Shown one piece after another: positions 17,471-26,711 of a DNA stretch of 64,000 nt. The notes beneath the pieces were generated by a model that searched no databases, had not been told where the DNA came from, and saw only the letters and a program-made list of their open reading frames with translations. The stretch covers positions 1-64,000 of the forward strand of contig NZ_JNKO01000007.1 of NCBI RefSeq assembly GCF_000702885.1, in the 5' to 3' direction. The DNA comes from Oribacterium sp. P6A1. Lineage in GTDB: Bacteria; Bacillota; Clostridia; Lachnospirales; Lachnospiraceae. How positions within the stretch are numbered: position 1 is the stretch's first letter; every line of letters starts with the position of its first letter. The position numbers and the translations under genes are program-made.

Positions 17471-18279
17471 AAAACTATTACGTAATGACGCTTTTCCCGG
17501 AGCTTATCGAAAATGTAACAAAAGAAAGCATTTCCGGAAGGGCCATAAAATCAGGTCTCATGAATGTTGAAGCCTTCAACATCCGTGATTACACAAAGGA
17601 TGCGCACAACCACGTGGACGATTATCCATACGGTGGCGGTGCAGGTATGCTCATGCAGGTACAGCCTATAGTAGACTGCTACAGACACATAGTTGATAAA
17701 ATCGGACACAGACCCGCCAGGGTCCTCTTTATGTCACCCCAGGGCCGGAGATTCGACCAGAAGATGGCTGAAGAACTTGCGGAGGAGGAAGATATCCTTT
17801 TCCTCTGCGGTCACTATGAGGGTGTCGATGAGCGTGCTCTGGAAATCCTTCAGGTTGAAAATGTCTCCATCGGAGATTATGTTCTCACAGGTGGCGAGCT
17901 TCCTGCTCTCAGCATGATAGATTCAATTTCAAGACTTGTACATGGTGTCCTCAATAAAGATGAATCCCATGAGATAGAGAGTTTTTCAGACGGACTATTG
18001 GAGTATCCTCAGTATACCCGTCCCGAGAACTACGAAGACCGCACAGTTCCGAAGATCCTTTTGTCAGGAGACCACAAAAAAGTGGATGAATGGCGCCATC
18101 AGATGAGTTTAGAGCGTACAAAAGAACGCCGTCCGGATCTCTACGAAAAGTATGTGGCTGAGCACCCGGAGGAATTCATGCCCAAAAAGCCAAAGAGGCG
18201 CAGAAAGAAGCCTTCATCCGAAGTCATCACTGAGATTTCAGAAACGGCTTCCGAACAAGACTGTACAGAGCCTATGTAA
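17467..18279 (+). CDS. trmD: tRNA (guanine-N1)-methyltransferase TrmD
   Basis: This enzyme makes m1G37 in tRNAs that read CNN and some other codons, preventing +1 frameshifts. The SAM-binding trefoil knot is seen in GGGAGMLMQ (near residue 58) and in SIGDYVLTGGELPAL near 135. At 270 residues it is longer than the usual 240-250: about 35 extra C-terminal residues form a basic stretch (KKPKRRRKKP) and then an acidic Ser/Thr-rich tail. The extension may bind RNA; this is inference. Confidence 0.95.
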   Translation: MKNYYVMTLFPELIENVTKESISGRAIKSGLMNVEAFNIRDYTKDAHNHVDDYPYGGGAGMLMQVQPIVDCYRHIVDKIGHRPARVLFMSPQGRRFDQKMAEELAEEEDILFLCGHYEGVDERALEILQVENVSIGDYVLTGGELPALSMIDSISRLVHGVLNKDESHEIESFSDGLLEYPQYTRPENYEDRTVPKILLSGDHKKVDEWRHQMSLERTKERRPDLYEKYVAEHPEEFMPKKPKRRRKKPSSEVITEISETASEQDCTEPM

Positions 18280-18348
18280 GCGTCAGCTGACAACAAGGAA
18301 ACGCTTCACACTTTTATAGTATGTTTATATTTCAAGCCCTAAATCCGC

Positions 18349-18376
18349 TTGCAATATATATAGATATATGTTAAAT
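18349..18376 (+). promoter_or_regulatory. Candidate rplS promoter
   Basis: TTGCAA (18349-18354) and TTAAAT (18371-18376) have a 16 bp spacer, giving rplS a leader of about 120 nt separate from the trmD transcript. Confidence 0.4.
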
Positions 18377-18403
18377 TACATGAGTTGTGACTAAAAGAGA
18401 TAT

Positions 18404-18469
18404 TCCTCTGACGGTTCCATCTGCTTGGAATAGAGGATTCCGGATAGATAAGGCCGGACGATAAATCCG
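18404..18469 (+). ncRNA. Structured rplS leader (possible L19 autoregulatory leader)
   Basis: TCCTCT (18404-18409) pairs with AGAGGA (18432-18437) around an inner TTCCA/TGGAA stem. A second hairpin, CGGAT/ATCCG, spans 18441-18469. Firmicutes rplS genes often carry an RNA leader bound by L19, so this may be that element. I cannot match it base by base. Confidence 0.4.
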
Positions 18470-18504
18470 TGAATGAATGTCAAATAGTATTAGGAGGTAG
18501 CACA

Positions 18505-18852
18505 ATGGCAAACAGCGATATCATTAAGAGCATTGAGCAGGGCCAGCTTAAGGCTGAGGTTCCTCAGTTCAACACTGGTGACACAGTTAAGGTTTACAAC
18601 AAGATCAAAGAGGGTAACCGTGAGAGATTACAGATCTTCGAGGGTACAGTTCTTAAGATCCAGGGTGGTTCAAACAGAATCACATTCACAGTTAGAAAGA
18701 CTTCTAACGGTGTAGGTGTTGAGAAGACATGGCCACTTCACAGCCCAATGGTTGAGAAGGTAGAAGTTGTTAGAGCTGGTAAGGTTAGAAGAGCTAAGCT
18801 TACATATCTCAGACAGCGTACAGGTAAGGCTGCCAAGGTTAAGGCACTTTAA
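18505..18852 (+). CDS. rplS: 50S ribosomal protein L19
   Basis: A 115-residue protein at the 30S-50S interface. The motifs [20 protein letters not shown] and [13 protein letters not shown] are diagnostic. The start at 18505 follows TAGGAGGTAGCACA; the in-frame ATG at 18469 has no ribosome site. Codon choice is strongly biased (ACA, GGT, AAG), as expected for a highly expressed gene. Confidence 0.95.
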   Translation: MANSDIIKSIEQGQLKAEVPQFNTGDTVKVYNKIKEGNRERLQIFEGTVLKIQGGSNRITFTVRKTSNGVGVEKTWPLHSPMVEKVEVVRAGKVRRAKLTYLRQRTGKAAKVKAL

Positions 18853-18874
18853 TCTGTTGTTGATTAAGATCTTT

Positions 18875-18912
18875 GGGGGTGTTCCGTTTACGGGATGCCC
18901 CTTTCTTATTAT
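18875..18912 (+). terminator. rplS terminator
   Basis: GGGG (18876-18879) pairs with CCCC (18898-18901) and TTCCG with CGGGA inside it, followed by TTTCTTATT. Confidence 0.7.
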
Positions 18913-18981
18913 CCTGAGTCCTATAAATATTACATTATAAACCGACATTAAATTTCCGATTAACCCGACAGGAGAACCATT

Positions 18982-19509
18982 ATGCGTGAAAAGAGCTTTA
19001 TACAGATTGCCGTACATACACTCACCAACATCTTTGTTCTGATAGCATTGGCATGGTTCATAGTCCACAGTTTTCTCACCACAGTAGAGATTTCCGGTCA
19101 CAGCATGGAGCCCGGTTTATCTTCGGGGGAGCTGGTTATGGTGGACACCCTGAAATACAAATTTTTCACTCCCGACCGTTTGGATGTGGTGATATTCCAG
19201 AAAAACGACTCCACGGAAAACATCAAAAGAGTTGTGGGACTTCCCGGCGAAACAGTTGTCATCCAGAACGGACGTATATATATAAACGGTACGCTTCTTG
19301 AAAGCGACTCTATTTCCAATATTTCCCTCGCAGGCATTGCAGAAAAACCAGTCCAGCTCATGGATGACGAATACTTTCTTATAGGTGATAATGCCGACTC
19401 CTCAGAGGACAGCCGTTTCATCAACGTTGGAAATGTTCATAAGTCACAGATAATCGGCAAGGTATGGTTCAAACTGCTGCCGATCAATAAAGTGAGTTTA
19501 GTTAATTAA
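18982..19509 (+). CDS. lepB: Signal peptidase I
   Basis: A 175-residue membrane-anchored type I signal peptidase. One N-terminal membrane segment covers about residues 12-32. The catalytic Ser is at 41 in GHSMEP and the general-base Lys at 82 in KRVVGLPGE. The C-terminal box is GDNADSSEDSR, a close variant of GDNxxxSxDSR. The placement between rplS and rbgA is the conserved Firmicutes order. ACAGGAG precedes the ATG. Confidence 0.92.
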   Translation: MREKSFIQIAVHTLTNIFVLIALAWFIVHSFLTTVEISGHSMEPGLSSGELVMVDTLKYKFFTPDRLDVVIFQKNDSTENIKRVVGLPGETVVIQNGRIYINGTLLESDSISNISLAGIAEKPVQLMDDEYFLIGDNADSSEDSRFINVGNVHKSQIIGKVWFKLLPINKVSLVN

Positions 19510-19520
19510 AGGAGAATCCT

Positions 19521-20414
19521 ATGAATATACAATGGTATCCCGGCCATATGGCGAAGGCCAAAAGAAACATCCGCGAGGATCTTAAACTTGTAGACCTCGT
19601 TATCGAAGTAGTTGATGCCCGCTGTCCGGAATCCTCCAGAAATCCGGATGTTGACAGTTTTGCAAAGGATAAATCACGCATACTGCTTCTGAACAAGGCA
19701 GATCTTGCAGATAAACGAATCACTCAGAAATTCGCTGATTACTACGCAAAAAAAGGTTTCTATACCATGGAAATCGACGCAAGAAACAAGGGTTCCTTAA
19801 AGAAACTTCCGAATCTTATCGAAGAGGCCTGTCAGCCTGTGATAGAAAAGAATCTCAAGAAGGGCATCAAAACCCCCAGCATCAGAGCCATGGTACTGGG
19901 AATTCCCAATGTAGGAAAATCAACATTTATCAATTCCTATGTAGGAAGATCCATGGCTAAAACCGGAAACAAGCCCGGTGTCACCAGAGGCAACCAGTGG
20001 ATCAATGTAGGAAAGAGACTGCAGCTTCTTGATACCCCGGGTATCACCTGGCCAAAGTTTGAGCGAGAGATCGTTGGGCTTAACCTGGCTCTCATCGGAT
20101 CCATCAACGACCAGATCATAAACATTGACGAGCTGGTATTTTATCTTCTTAAGTATCTGGTAAGATACTATCCTTCCGCACTTATAGAAAGATACGGAGA
20201 CACTCTTTCAGGTATAGATGAAGCAATAAGGGTATTTGATGAAATCGGAAAGAAGCGTGGCTGCATCAAGAAGGGCGGAGATATAGACTACTCAAAGACC
20301 GCAAAGATCATTCTCGATGATTTCAGAAACGGCCGACTCGGAAAGATCACACTGGAACACACACCGGGTTCTACAGACGATGTGGTTGCCTCTGTGGCTG
20401 ATGCTCTCAAATGA
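19521..20414 (+). CDS. rbgA: Ribosome biogenesis GTPase RbgA (YlqF)
   Basis: A 297-residue circularly permuted GTPase needed for late 50S assembly. The G4 motif LNKADLAD (near residue 55) precedes the P-loop GIPNVGKST (near 130) and DTPG (near 170), the hallmark permutation. The N-terminus MNIQWYPGHMAKAKR is typical. It starts 11 bp after lepB, with AAAGGAG. The C-terminal ANTAR-like region ends near TPGS. A GGCA...TGCC palindrome begins 4 bp past its stop. Confidence 0.95.
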   Translation: MNIQWYPGHMAKAKRNIREDLKLVDLVIEVVDARCPESSRNPDVDSFAKDKSRILLLNKADLADKRITQKFADYYAKKGFYTMEIDARNKGSLKKLPNLIEEACQPVIEKNLKKGIKTPSIRAMVLGIPNVGKSTFINSYVGRSMAKTGNKPGVTRGNQWINVGKRLQLLDTPGITWPKFEREIVGLNLALIGSINDQIINIDELVFYLLKYLVRYYPSALIERYGDTLSGIDEAIRVFDEIGKKRGCIKKGGDIDYSKTAKIILDDFRNGRLGKITLEHTPGSTDDVVASVADALK

Positions 20415-20418
20415 TATA

Positions 20419-20438
20419 GGCAGTATTTAAATATTGCC
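20419..20438. repeat. GGCA...TGCC intergenic palindrome, copy 2
   Basis: GGCAGTATTTAAATATTGCC is a 20-base palindrome with one G-T pair, 4 bp after the rbgA stop. A second overlapping stem, GCCGGA (20436-20441) with TCCGGC (20458-20463), follows. No clear T-run is seen. Confidence 0.65.
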
Positions 20439-20593
20439 GGAATGTTTCAATTATTTCTCCGGCATGAAGTCTGCCTCCCGTTTTGCAGCAAAAAGGAAAA
20501 TCCGCGAGACTCCTTCGCTCCTGAATCAAAGGCAGTTTTATCAGAAAAATCATTATCTTTCAGAAAGGACATCCGGCTTATCCGGAATGATAT

Positions 20594-21259
20594 ATGCGTG
20601 AATTAAAAGGCGAAAGACTGGAAAAAGAACTTGAACGGCTCAGGCTTATGCACGAATACGAAAATGCCCATCCGGAAGCCGCATTCATCGCAGGTATAGA
20701 CGAGGCGGGCAGAGGTCCCCTTGCAGGTCCTGTGGTTGCTGCCTGCTGCATACTTCCCAGGGATGTGGAAATCCTTTATCTAAACGACTCAAAGAAACTG
20801 AGCGAGAAGAGACGTGAAGCTCTTTTTCCCGAGGTACAGGAAAAAGCACTGGCATACGGCGTCGGAATCATAGATGAAGAAACAATTGATGAAATAAATA
20901 TTCTTCAGGCAGATTACGAGGCCATGCGCGTAGCCATAAACCTTGCTTCAAAAATGCTGGAAGAAAAAGGGCTGGGCAAAGCTCCCGAACTCCTCTTAAA
21001 TGATGCAGTTACAATCCCCGGAGTGGATATCCCTCAGATTTCTATCATAAAGGGAGATGCAAAATCGGTTTCCATAGCCGCTGCCAGCGTTCTTGCCAAG
21101 GTGACAAGGGATCATCTCATGGAAAAATACGATGAGATGTACCCGGGTTACGGATTTGCAAAGCACAAGGGCTACGGCACAGCCGCTCATATTCAGGCCT
21201 TAAAGGAGCTTGGCCCCTGTCCGATACACAGACGGTCCTTTATAAAGAAGTTCGTTTGA
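20594..21259 (+). CDS. rnhB: Ribonuclease HII
   Basis: A 221-residue enzyme that removes ribonucleotides from DNA and RNA primers. The catalytic site is GIDEAGRGPLAGPV near residue 33, with further acids in LNDSKKLSEKRRE (near 64) and LLNDAVTIPG (near 138). It ends HRRSFIKKF, the usual C-terminus. It follows rbgA with a 179 bp gap that has no other gene. Confidence 0.95.
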   Translation: MRELKGERLEKELERLRLMHEYENAHPEAAFIAGIDEAGRGPLAGPVVAACCILPRDVEILYLNDSKKLSEKRREALFPEVQEKALAYGVGIIDEETIDEINILQADYEAMRVAINLASKMLEEKGLGKAPELLLNDAVTIPGVDIPQISIIKGDAKSVSIAAASVLAKVTRDHLMEKYDEMYPGYGFAKHKGYGTAAHIQALKELGPCPIHRRSFIKKFV

Positions 21260-21271
21260 CGGCGGTAAAAC

Positions 21272-21727
21272 ATGAATAACTCTTCATCCAAAGAATCAAA
21301 GACCATACCTTCCGTTTTTACCACCGGGTCCGTAAAATCCTCCGTCTCTGAAAAGCAGTCCGCACTTCGAGGCCGGCAAAGGCAGGAGAATCATGAAAAG
21401 GGACAGGCTTCGGAAGACAAAGCTGCTGCCTATCTGAAAAAAAACGGATACAGAATACTTGAGCGCAACTGGCGCTTCCATAAGAACGAGATTGACATCA
21501 TTGCAAGAGATGGTGACTATCTCGTTTTTGTTGAGGTCAAGGCCAGAAAAAATGCTCTTCACGGATTCGGCTGCGAAGCGGTAGATTCAAAAAAACAGGG
21601 AATCATTAAAAAAGTAGCCGAAGCATACCTCATATATAATCATCTGAGCTTAACCGGTACACCATGCCGTTTTGACGTCATTTCCATAGACGGAGGCTCT
21701 ATATGTCTGTTTAAAAATGCATTTTGA
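21272..21727 (+). CDS. YraN/UPF0102 family endonuclease-like protein
   Basis: A 151-residue protein of the UPF0102 family. The restriction-endonuclease-like core shows GQASEDKAAAYLKKNGYRILERN, here quoted by its ends GQASEDKAA and ILERN, then NEIDIIARDG and VFVEVKAR, giving D, E and K active-site-like residues. About 40 Ser/Gln-rich residues precede the core and are longer than usual. An alternative downstream start would remove them, but no second Met is suitably placed. It follows rnhB by 12 bp, the usual neighbour. Molecular function in the cell is unsettled. Confidence 0.88.
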   Translation: MNNSSSKESKTIPSVFTTGSVKSSVSEKQSALRGRQRQENHEKGQASEDKAAAYLKKNGYRILERNWRFHKNEIDIIARDGDYLVFVEVKARKNALHGFGCEAVDSKKQGIIKKVAEAYLIYNHLSLTGTPCRFDVISIDGGSICLFKNAF

Positions 21728-21842
21728 TATGGTATAATCTTTTGTCAGTGTCATAAGTTCATCAGTCCGCAAACAATTTATAACCCGGGTTATGATCATC
21801 ATGACGCACCTACCTTTATTACAAGTTATATCGGAGGCACAC

Positions 21843-22988
21843 ATGTTAGCTAAAGACAGTGAAAAGAAAATCATTCTTACCGGTGACAGACCAACCGGAA
21901 AACTCCATCTCGGTCACTATATAGGATCTCTCAAGAGAAGAGTCGAGCTCCAGAACTCCGGCAAGTTCGATGAAATCAATATTCTTGTTGCCGATGATCA
22001 GGCATTAACCGACAACTGGGCAAACCCCAAGAAGGTCCGTGACAATATAATCGAAGTTACACTGGATTACTTATCCGTCGGTATCGACCCGGATAAGGCA
22101 TTCATTTCCATTCAGTCTGCGATTCCCGCACTTCACGCACTTACTTTCTACTATATGAATCTCGTTACAACCCAGAGACTTTCCAGAAACCCCACTGTAA
22201 AGTCCGAGATGCAGATGCGTGGATTCAGCGGCAACGACAGTGACGACAACGAAGCAGGTCTTCCTGCCGGCTTCTTCACATACCCTGTTTCCCAGGCAGC
22301 TGATATCACAGCATTTAAGGCAACAACCGTACCTGCAGGAGAGGATCAGATGCCTATGGTAGAGCAGTGCCGCGAGATCGCGCACCGTTTTAACACTCTT
22401 TATAAGTGCGACGTACTTGTTGAGCCTGATATCCTCATCCCTGATGTGGCTGCACAGCGCAGACTTCCTGGTATAGACGGAAAAGCAAAGATGTCAAAGT
22501 CTCTTGGAAACTGTATTTATCTTTCTGATGACTCCAAGTCCGTAAAACAGAAGATCATGAGCATGTATACAGATCCTACCCACATCAACATCGCAGATCC
22601 CGGACATATCGAAGGCAATATGGTATTCACATATCTCGACGCCTTCCTTCGTGACGACAGCCAGTTTGCAGATTACTTCCCTGACTACAGGAATCTTCAG
22701 GAGATGAAGGAGCACTATCAGAGAGGTGGCCTCGGGGATATGAAGTGCAAGAAGTTCCTCCTTAAGGTGGTTGAGGAAATGCTTGATCCTATCCGCACAG
22801 AGCGTGCAAAATGGGAGCAGAATATCGGTGATGTTTACGACATCTTAAAGGCCGGCACAGACCATGCCGTAAAGGTAACAAACCAGACTCTTTCAGAGTG
22901 CCGTGAAGCCATGCGCATCAATTATTTCGATGATAAAGCTGTCATGGTATCAGACTGGGAGAACTGGCTTAAAGAAAGTAAGGTCTAA
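21843..22988 (+). CDS. trpS: Tryptophanyl-tRNA synthetase
   Basis: A 381-residue class Ic synthetase that charges tRNA-Trp. The HIGH-like motif is LHLGHY in GDRPTGKLHLGHYIGSL (start shown only), and the KMSKS motif appears as AKMSKSLGN near residue 218. The start at 21843 follows TCGGAGGCACAC; an upstream in-frame ATG at 21792 is not preceded by a ribosome site. No T-box is evident in the 115 bp upstream. The stop overlaps the recU start (TAATG). Confidence 0.93.
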   Translation: MLAKDSEKKIILTGDRPTGKLHLGHYIGSLKRRVELQNSGKFDEINILVADDQALTDNWANPKKVRDNIIEVTLDYLSVGIDPDKAFISIQSAIPALHALTFYYMNLVTTQRLSRNPTVKSEMQMRGFSGNDSDDNEAGLPAGFFTYPVSQAADITAFKATTVPAGEDQMPMVEQCREIAHRFNTLYKCDVLVEPDILIPDVAAQRRLPGIDGKAKMSKSLGNCIYLSDDSKSVKQKIMSMYTDPTHINIADPGHIEGNMVFTYLDAFLRDDSQFADYFPDYRNLQEMKEHYQRGGLGDMKCKKFLLKVVEEMLDPIRTERAKWEQNIGDVYDILKAGTDHAVKVTNQTLSECREAMRINYFDDKAVMVSDWENWLKESKV

Positions 22989-23557
22989 TGGGAACCTGGA
23001 AGTCAAGAGGGCTTCGCGGCTCACAGCTTGAGGATCTGATAAACCGCACCAACGATGCTTATCTTGATAAGCATCTTGCTGTGGTTCAAAAAATCCCGAC
23101 TCCCATTACGCCCATCAACATGAACGAATCCCACACCCAGATAACTCTGGCCTACTTTGAACAGAAGTCCACTGTAGACTACATAGGCCTGGTGCAGGGC
23201 GTACCCATCTGTTTTGATGCCAAGGAATGTGCAAAGGACTTATGGCCTCTGCAAAACCTTCATCCTCATCAGGTAAAGTTCATGGAGGAGTTCGAGGAAC
23301 AGGGCGGAATCAGTTTTATCATACTTTCATTCACCGGAAGAAATGAGACCTACTATATCCCCTTCAGAGACATCCGTTACTTTTGGGAACGGATGGAAAA
23401 CGGAGGAAAGAAATCCTTCAACTATGACGAACTGGATCATAACTATGCCATTCGTTCATTGAAGGATATGTTTGTTCATTATCTGGAACCTTTGCAGAGG
23501 GACCTGGATGAACGGGACAGGGCCGGTTCGGGAGCGGAAGACAGAACTGAGATGTAG
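22988..23557 (+). CDS. recU: Holliday junction resolvase RecU
   Basis: A 189-residue structure-specific endonuclease of Gram-positive bacteria. GLRGSQLEDLIN at the N-terminus, the acidic residues around STVDYIGLVQG and FDAKECAK (D and E-x-K-like cluster, about residues 62-80) and WPLQNLHPHQ are typical of the fold. It is translationally coupled to trpS by a TAATG overlap. The usual partner of recU in Bacillus is pbpA; that pairing is absent here. Confidence 0.88.
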   Translation: MGTWKSRGLRGSQLEDLINRTNDAYLDKHLAVVQKIPTPITPINMNESHTQITLAYFEQKSTVDYIGLVQGVPICFDAKECAKDLWPLQNLHPHQVKFMEEFEEQGGISFIILSFTGRNETYYIPFRDIRYFWERMENGGKKSFNYDELDHNYAIRSLKDMFVHYLEPLQRDLDERDRAGSGAEDRTEM

Positions 23558-23682
23558 GCATTAAATCATGCCACAGTATTCTGCCGCCTGCTGAATTCTT
23601 TATTTCAGGGCAGAAGGCTTCATTAAAACTGTTTTCGAAATCATTTTTCCTTTTTCGGAAACAAAAGGAGTAATTATAGACT

Positions 23683-25044
23683 ATGAATATTGTAGTTGTA
23701 GGTTGTGGCAAGGTCGGTCTGACTCTTGCCGCGCAGCTCAATAATGAAAATCACAACATTACCATCATCGACAGTGACGAAAAAGCACTTCGTCACGCTG
23801 TTGATTCCATCGATGTAATGGGCATCAACGGAAACGGCGCCATGCTCCGGTCACAGCAGGAAGCCGGTGTAAAGAATGCAGATGTACTTATTGCCGCAAC
23901 GGATTCCGATGAGATAAATATGCTTTGCTGCCTTATCGCAAAAAAAGAAGGCAACTGCAGCACCATCGCGAGAATCAGAAATCCGGAGTACACGGATGAG
24001 ATCTCATATCTCAGAGACGAGCTTAACCTCGCCATGGTCATCAATCCGGAAATGGCTGCCGCAAGAGAAGTAGAAAGACTTCTCCGTTTCCCATCAGCCA
24101 TCAAGGTGGACAACTTTTCCAGAGGGAACATCGATCTTATAAGAGTAAAGGTTCCGGAAAACAGTGAGCTTTGCGGCATTAAGCTTCAGGATCTTCACAG
24201 AACTCTTAACATAAACGTTCTTATCTGTTCCATTGAGCGTGGTGAAGAAGTGATCATCCCATCCGGTATGAATGAGCTCCGGGCCGGAGACGTAATAAGC
24301 TTTATTGCCAATGCCCAGAACTCCAACATCTTTGTGAAAAAGCTGGGAATCGTTTTCTCACCTATAAAAAATGTCATGATCGTAGGCGGCGGACGAATCA
24401 CCTACTATATTGCAAAGCTTATGAACCTCACAAAGTTCCGCTGCAATCTGAAGATCATAGAAACCAATAAAGAACGATGTGATTTCCTTGCTGAGGAATT
24501 CCCTGATGCCACCATCATTAACGGAGACGGAACCGATCAGGATCTGCTCCTCCGGGAAGGCCTGGAAACTACAGACGCTTTCTGCTCATTAACAGGCTTT
24601 GACGAAGAGAATATCATGCTTTCTCTCTATGCCAGAAAGCTCTCCAACGCCAGACTCGTAACAAAGGTAAACAGAATTTCTTTTGAAAATGTTATCACCG
24701 AGTTGAATCTCGGCTCCATCATTTATCCAAAGCAGATCGTCGCAGATCATATAGTACAGTATGTTCGTGCTCTTCAGAACTCACAGGGTTCCAACGTAGA
24801 AACCCTCTACAAGATCGCGGATGGAAGAGCAGAGGCTCTGGAATTCAAGGTAGGCAATGATCCTTCCCTCATTAAGCATACATTTGCAGAGCTTAAGGTA
24901 AAGGACAATGTCTTGATCGCTGCCATAGTACGCGGAAAGAAGCTCATAACTCCGGGAGGTTCGGATTTCATGCTTCCTGGTGACAATGTCATAGTCATAA
25001 CCACGAACGCAGGCTTCAACGATCTGAAGGATATACTTGCATAA
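23683..25044 (+). CDS. trkA: Trk potassium uptake NAD-binding subunit TrkA
   Basis: A 453-residue cytoplasmic gating subunit. Two RCK domains occur in tandem: the first starts MNIVVVGCGKVGLTLA with the GxGxxG nucleotide-binding turn, and the second starts near residue 228 with VMIVGGGRITYYIAK. Each is followed by a TrkA-C domain. It gates the channel TrkH encoded 15 bp downstream in response to nucleotide state. AAAGGAG precedes the ATG. Confidence 0.95.
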   Translation: MNIVVVGCGKVGLTLAAQLNNENHNITIIDSDEKALRHAVDSIDVMGINGNGAMLRSQQEAGVKNADVLIAATDSDEINMLCCLIAKKEGNCSTIARIRNPEYTDEISYLRDELNLAMVINPEMAAAREVERLLRFPSAIKVDNFSRGNIDLIRVKVPENSELCGIKLQDLHRTLNINVLICSIERGEEVIIPSGMNELRAGDVISFIANAQNSNIFVKKLGIVFSPIKNVMIVGGGRITYYIAKLMNLTKFRCNLKIIETNKERCDFLAEEFPDATIINGDGTDQDLLLREGLETTDAFCSLTGFDEENIMLSLYARKLSNARLVTKVNRISFENVITELNLGSIIYPKQIVADHIVQYVRALQNSQGSNVETLYKIADGRAEALEFKVGNDPSLIKHTFAELKVKDNVLIAAIVRGKKLITPGGSDFMLPGDNVIVITTNAGFNDLKDILA

Positions 25045-25059
25045 GGGAGCTTATATTAC

Positions 25060-26508
25060 ATGAACATTAACATGATAATCTATGTGCTGGGATGGGTTCT
25101 GCAGCTTGAAGCGGCGCTGATGCTGCTGCCCATGGGATGCGCATTGATTTATAAAGAAATCTGGGCGTTTACAGCCCTGGGTATAGGCGCCATCATAGCT
25201 TTCCTCATCGGTACTCTGGGAACACTCATAAAGCCTAGGCGCACTGCATACTATGTACGTGAAGGTTTCGTTATCTGTGCCCTGAGCTGGGTGGTTATGT
25301 CCCTTATAGGAGCATTACCCTTCTATATCAGCGGCACCATACCTCACTATATTGATGCTGTGTTTGAGATCGTTTCGGGTTTCACCACCACAGGAGCCTC
25401 CATACTCGGAGAAGTTGAGCATCTGGGAAAGGGTCTTCTTTTCTGGCGTTCCTTCAGCCACTGGGTGGGAGGAATGGGCGTTCTGGTTCTGGTGCTCACC
25501 ATACTTCCTCTGGGCGGCGGCTACAATATGATGATAATGAAAGCCGAATCTCCGGGACCTGATGTCAGCAAGATGGTACCGAGAGTTGCAGATACCGCAA
25601 AGGCACTGTATAAGATCTACTTCTGGCTTACAGTTGCCTGGGTAGTGATTTTCTTTTTTAGCGGAATGTCTTTATTCGATTCGCTGTGTATCGCCTTTGG
25701 TTCTGCAGGAACAGGAGGCTTTGCAGTCCGTAATTCCGGAATGGCGGATTACAGTATGTTCAGCCAGGTTCTGATCACTGTTGCCATGCTGATGTATGGT
25801 GTGAATTTCAATGTTTACTACCTGGTTCAGAAGCGTAAATTCAAGGATGCTCTAAACTGTGAGGAGGCAAGAGTCTATCTTGGTATAGTTTTTGCTTCAG
25901 CTGTATTTATCGCCCTCAACATCATGAAGATGTACGGAGGAGATATACTTTACACACTGCATCACAGTTTCTTTACCGTGGCATCCCTCATTACCACAAC
26001 AGGTTTTTCAACTCTGGATTTTGACACCTGGCCCGAGGCCAGCAAAATGATACTTCTGTTCCTTATGTACTGCGGTGCCTGCGCAGGCTCCACAGGCGGC
26101 GGTATCAAAGTTTCCAGAGTCATCATTCTTTTCAAGGAAATAGGAAAGGAGCTCCTGGTTCTTATCCATCCGGAGGCTGTAAGACATATACGTCTGGAAG
26201 GCAAAAGAATAGAGCAGTCCGTTGTCACATCCGTAAACTGTTACCTCATCATGTATATTCTGATCTTCATCGTTTCGGTTTTCGGTATTTCCTTCGATAA
26301 GTTCGATTTTGTCACAAACTTTTCTGCAGTTGCGGCAACCTTCAACAACATCGGACCGGGCCTCGGAGCCGTGGGACCTGTTTGCAACTATGCGGAGTAT
26401 TCCGACATCAGCAAGATCATTCTTACCATAGATATGCTTGCAGGACGTCTTGAAATACTTCCTGTAATGCTCATTTTCATGCCGAAGACATGGCATAAGA
26501 ATAATTAA
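25060..26508 (+). CDS. trkH: Trk potassium uptake channel subunit TrkH
   Basis: A 482-residue membrane protein with about ten membrane segments and four pore-loop repeats. Selectivity-type glycines are seen in TTTGAS (near residue 110), AGTGGF, TTTGFS (near 315) and NNIGPG (near 432). TrkH forms the potassium pore and TrkA, upstream in the same operon, controls it. The operon ends in the 26524-26565 terminator. Confidence 0.95.
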   Translation: MNINMIIYVLGWVLQLEAALMLLPMGCALIYKEIWAFTALGIGAIIAFLIGTLGTLIKPRRTAYYVREGFVICALSWVVMSLIGALPFYISGTIPHYIDAVFEIVSGFTTTGASILGEVEHLGKGLLFWRSFSHWVGGMGVLVLVLTILPLGGGYNMMIMKAESPGPDVSKMVPRVADTAKALYKIYFWLTVAWVVIFFFSGMSLFDSLCIAFGSAGTGGFAVRNSGMADYSMFSQVLITVAMLMYGVNFNVYYLVQKRKFKDALNCEEARVYLGIVFASAVFIALNIMKMYGGDILYTLHHSFFTVASLITTTGFSTLDFDTWPEASKMILLFLMYCGACAGSTGGGIKVSRVIILFKEIGKELLVLIHPEAVRHIRLEGKRIEQSVVTSVNCYLIMYILIFIVSVFGISFDKFDFVTNFSAVAATFNNIGPGLGAVGPVCNYAEYSDISKIILTIDMLAGRLEILPVMLIFMPKTWHKNN

Positions 26509-26523
26509 GTAAAATCTTATTTA

Positions 26524-26565
26524 GCCTATCAGCGATATTTAAATATTGCCGATAGGCTTTCTTGT
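26524..26565 (+). terminator. trkH terminator containing a GGCA...TGCC palindrome
   Basis: GCCTATC (26524-26530) pairs with GATAGGC (26551-26557), followed by TTTCTTGTTT. The loop is itself a palindrome (26532-26550), so the whole forms one long stem. Confidence 0.8.
26532..26550. repeat. GGCA...TGCC-type palindrome, copy 3
   Basis: GCGATATTTAAATATTGCC matches copy 2 over most of its length and folds back with a G-T pair. It is nested inside the trkH terminator. Confidence 0.6.
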
Positions 26566-26711
26566 TTATTCTAATTCTGAAGAATCTGTCTGTTTATTTT
26601 CCAATGGCAGATTTCTTGTTTTACGATTTAAAAATAAGTGAATCTTTATGTTACATACGGGTAAAATTGACTGGGTAATGCAATCAAGCAAAAATATAGA
26701 AGGAGAGAATC

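Noticed and set aside
21728-21842. T-box leader before trpS
   Set aside because: Only 115 bp are available and the conserved T-box bulge and antiterminator are not visible.
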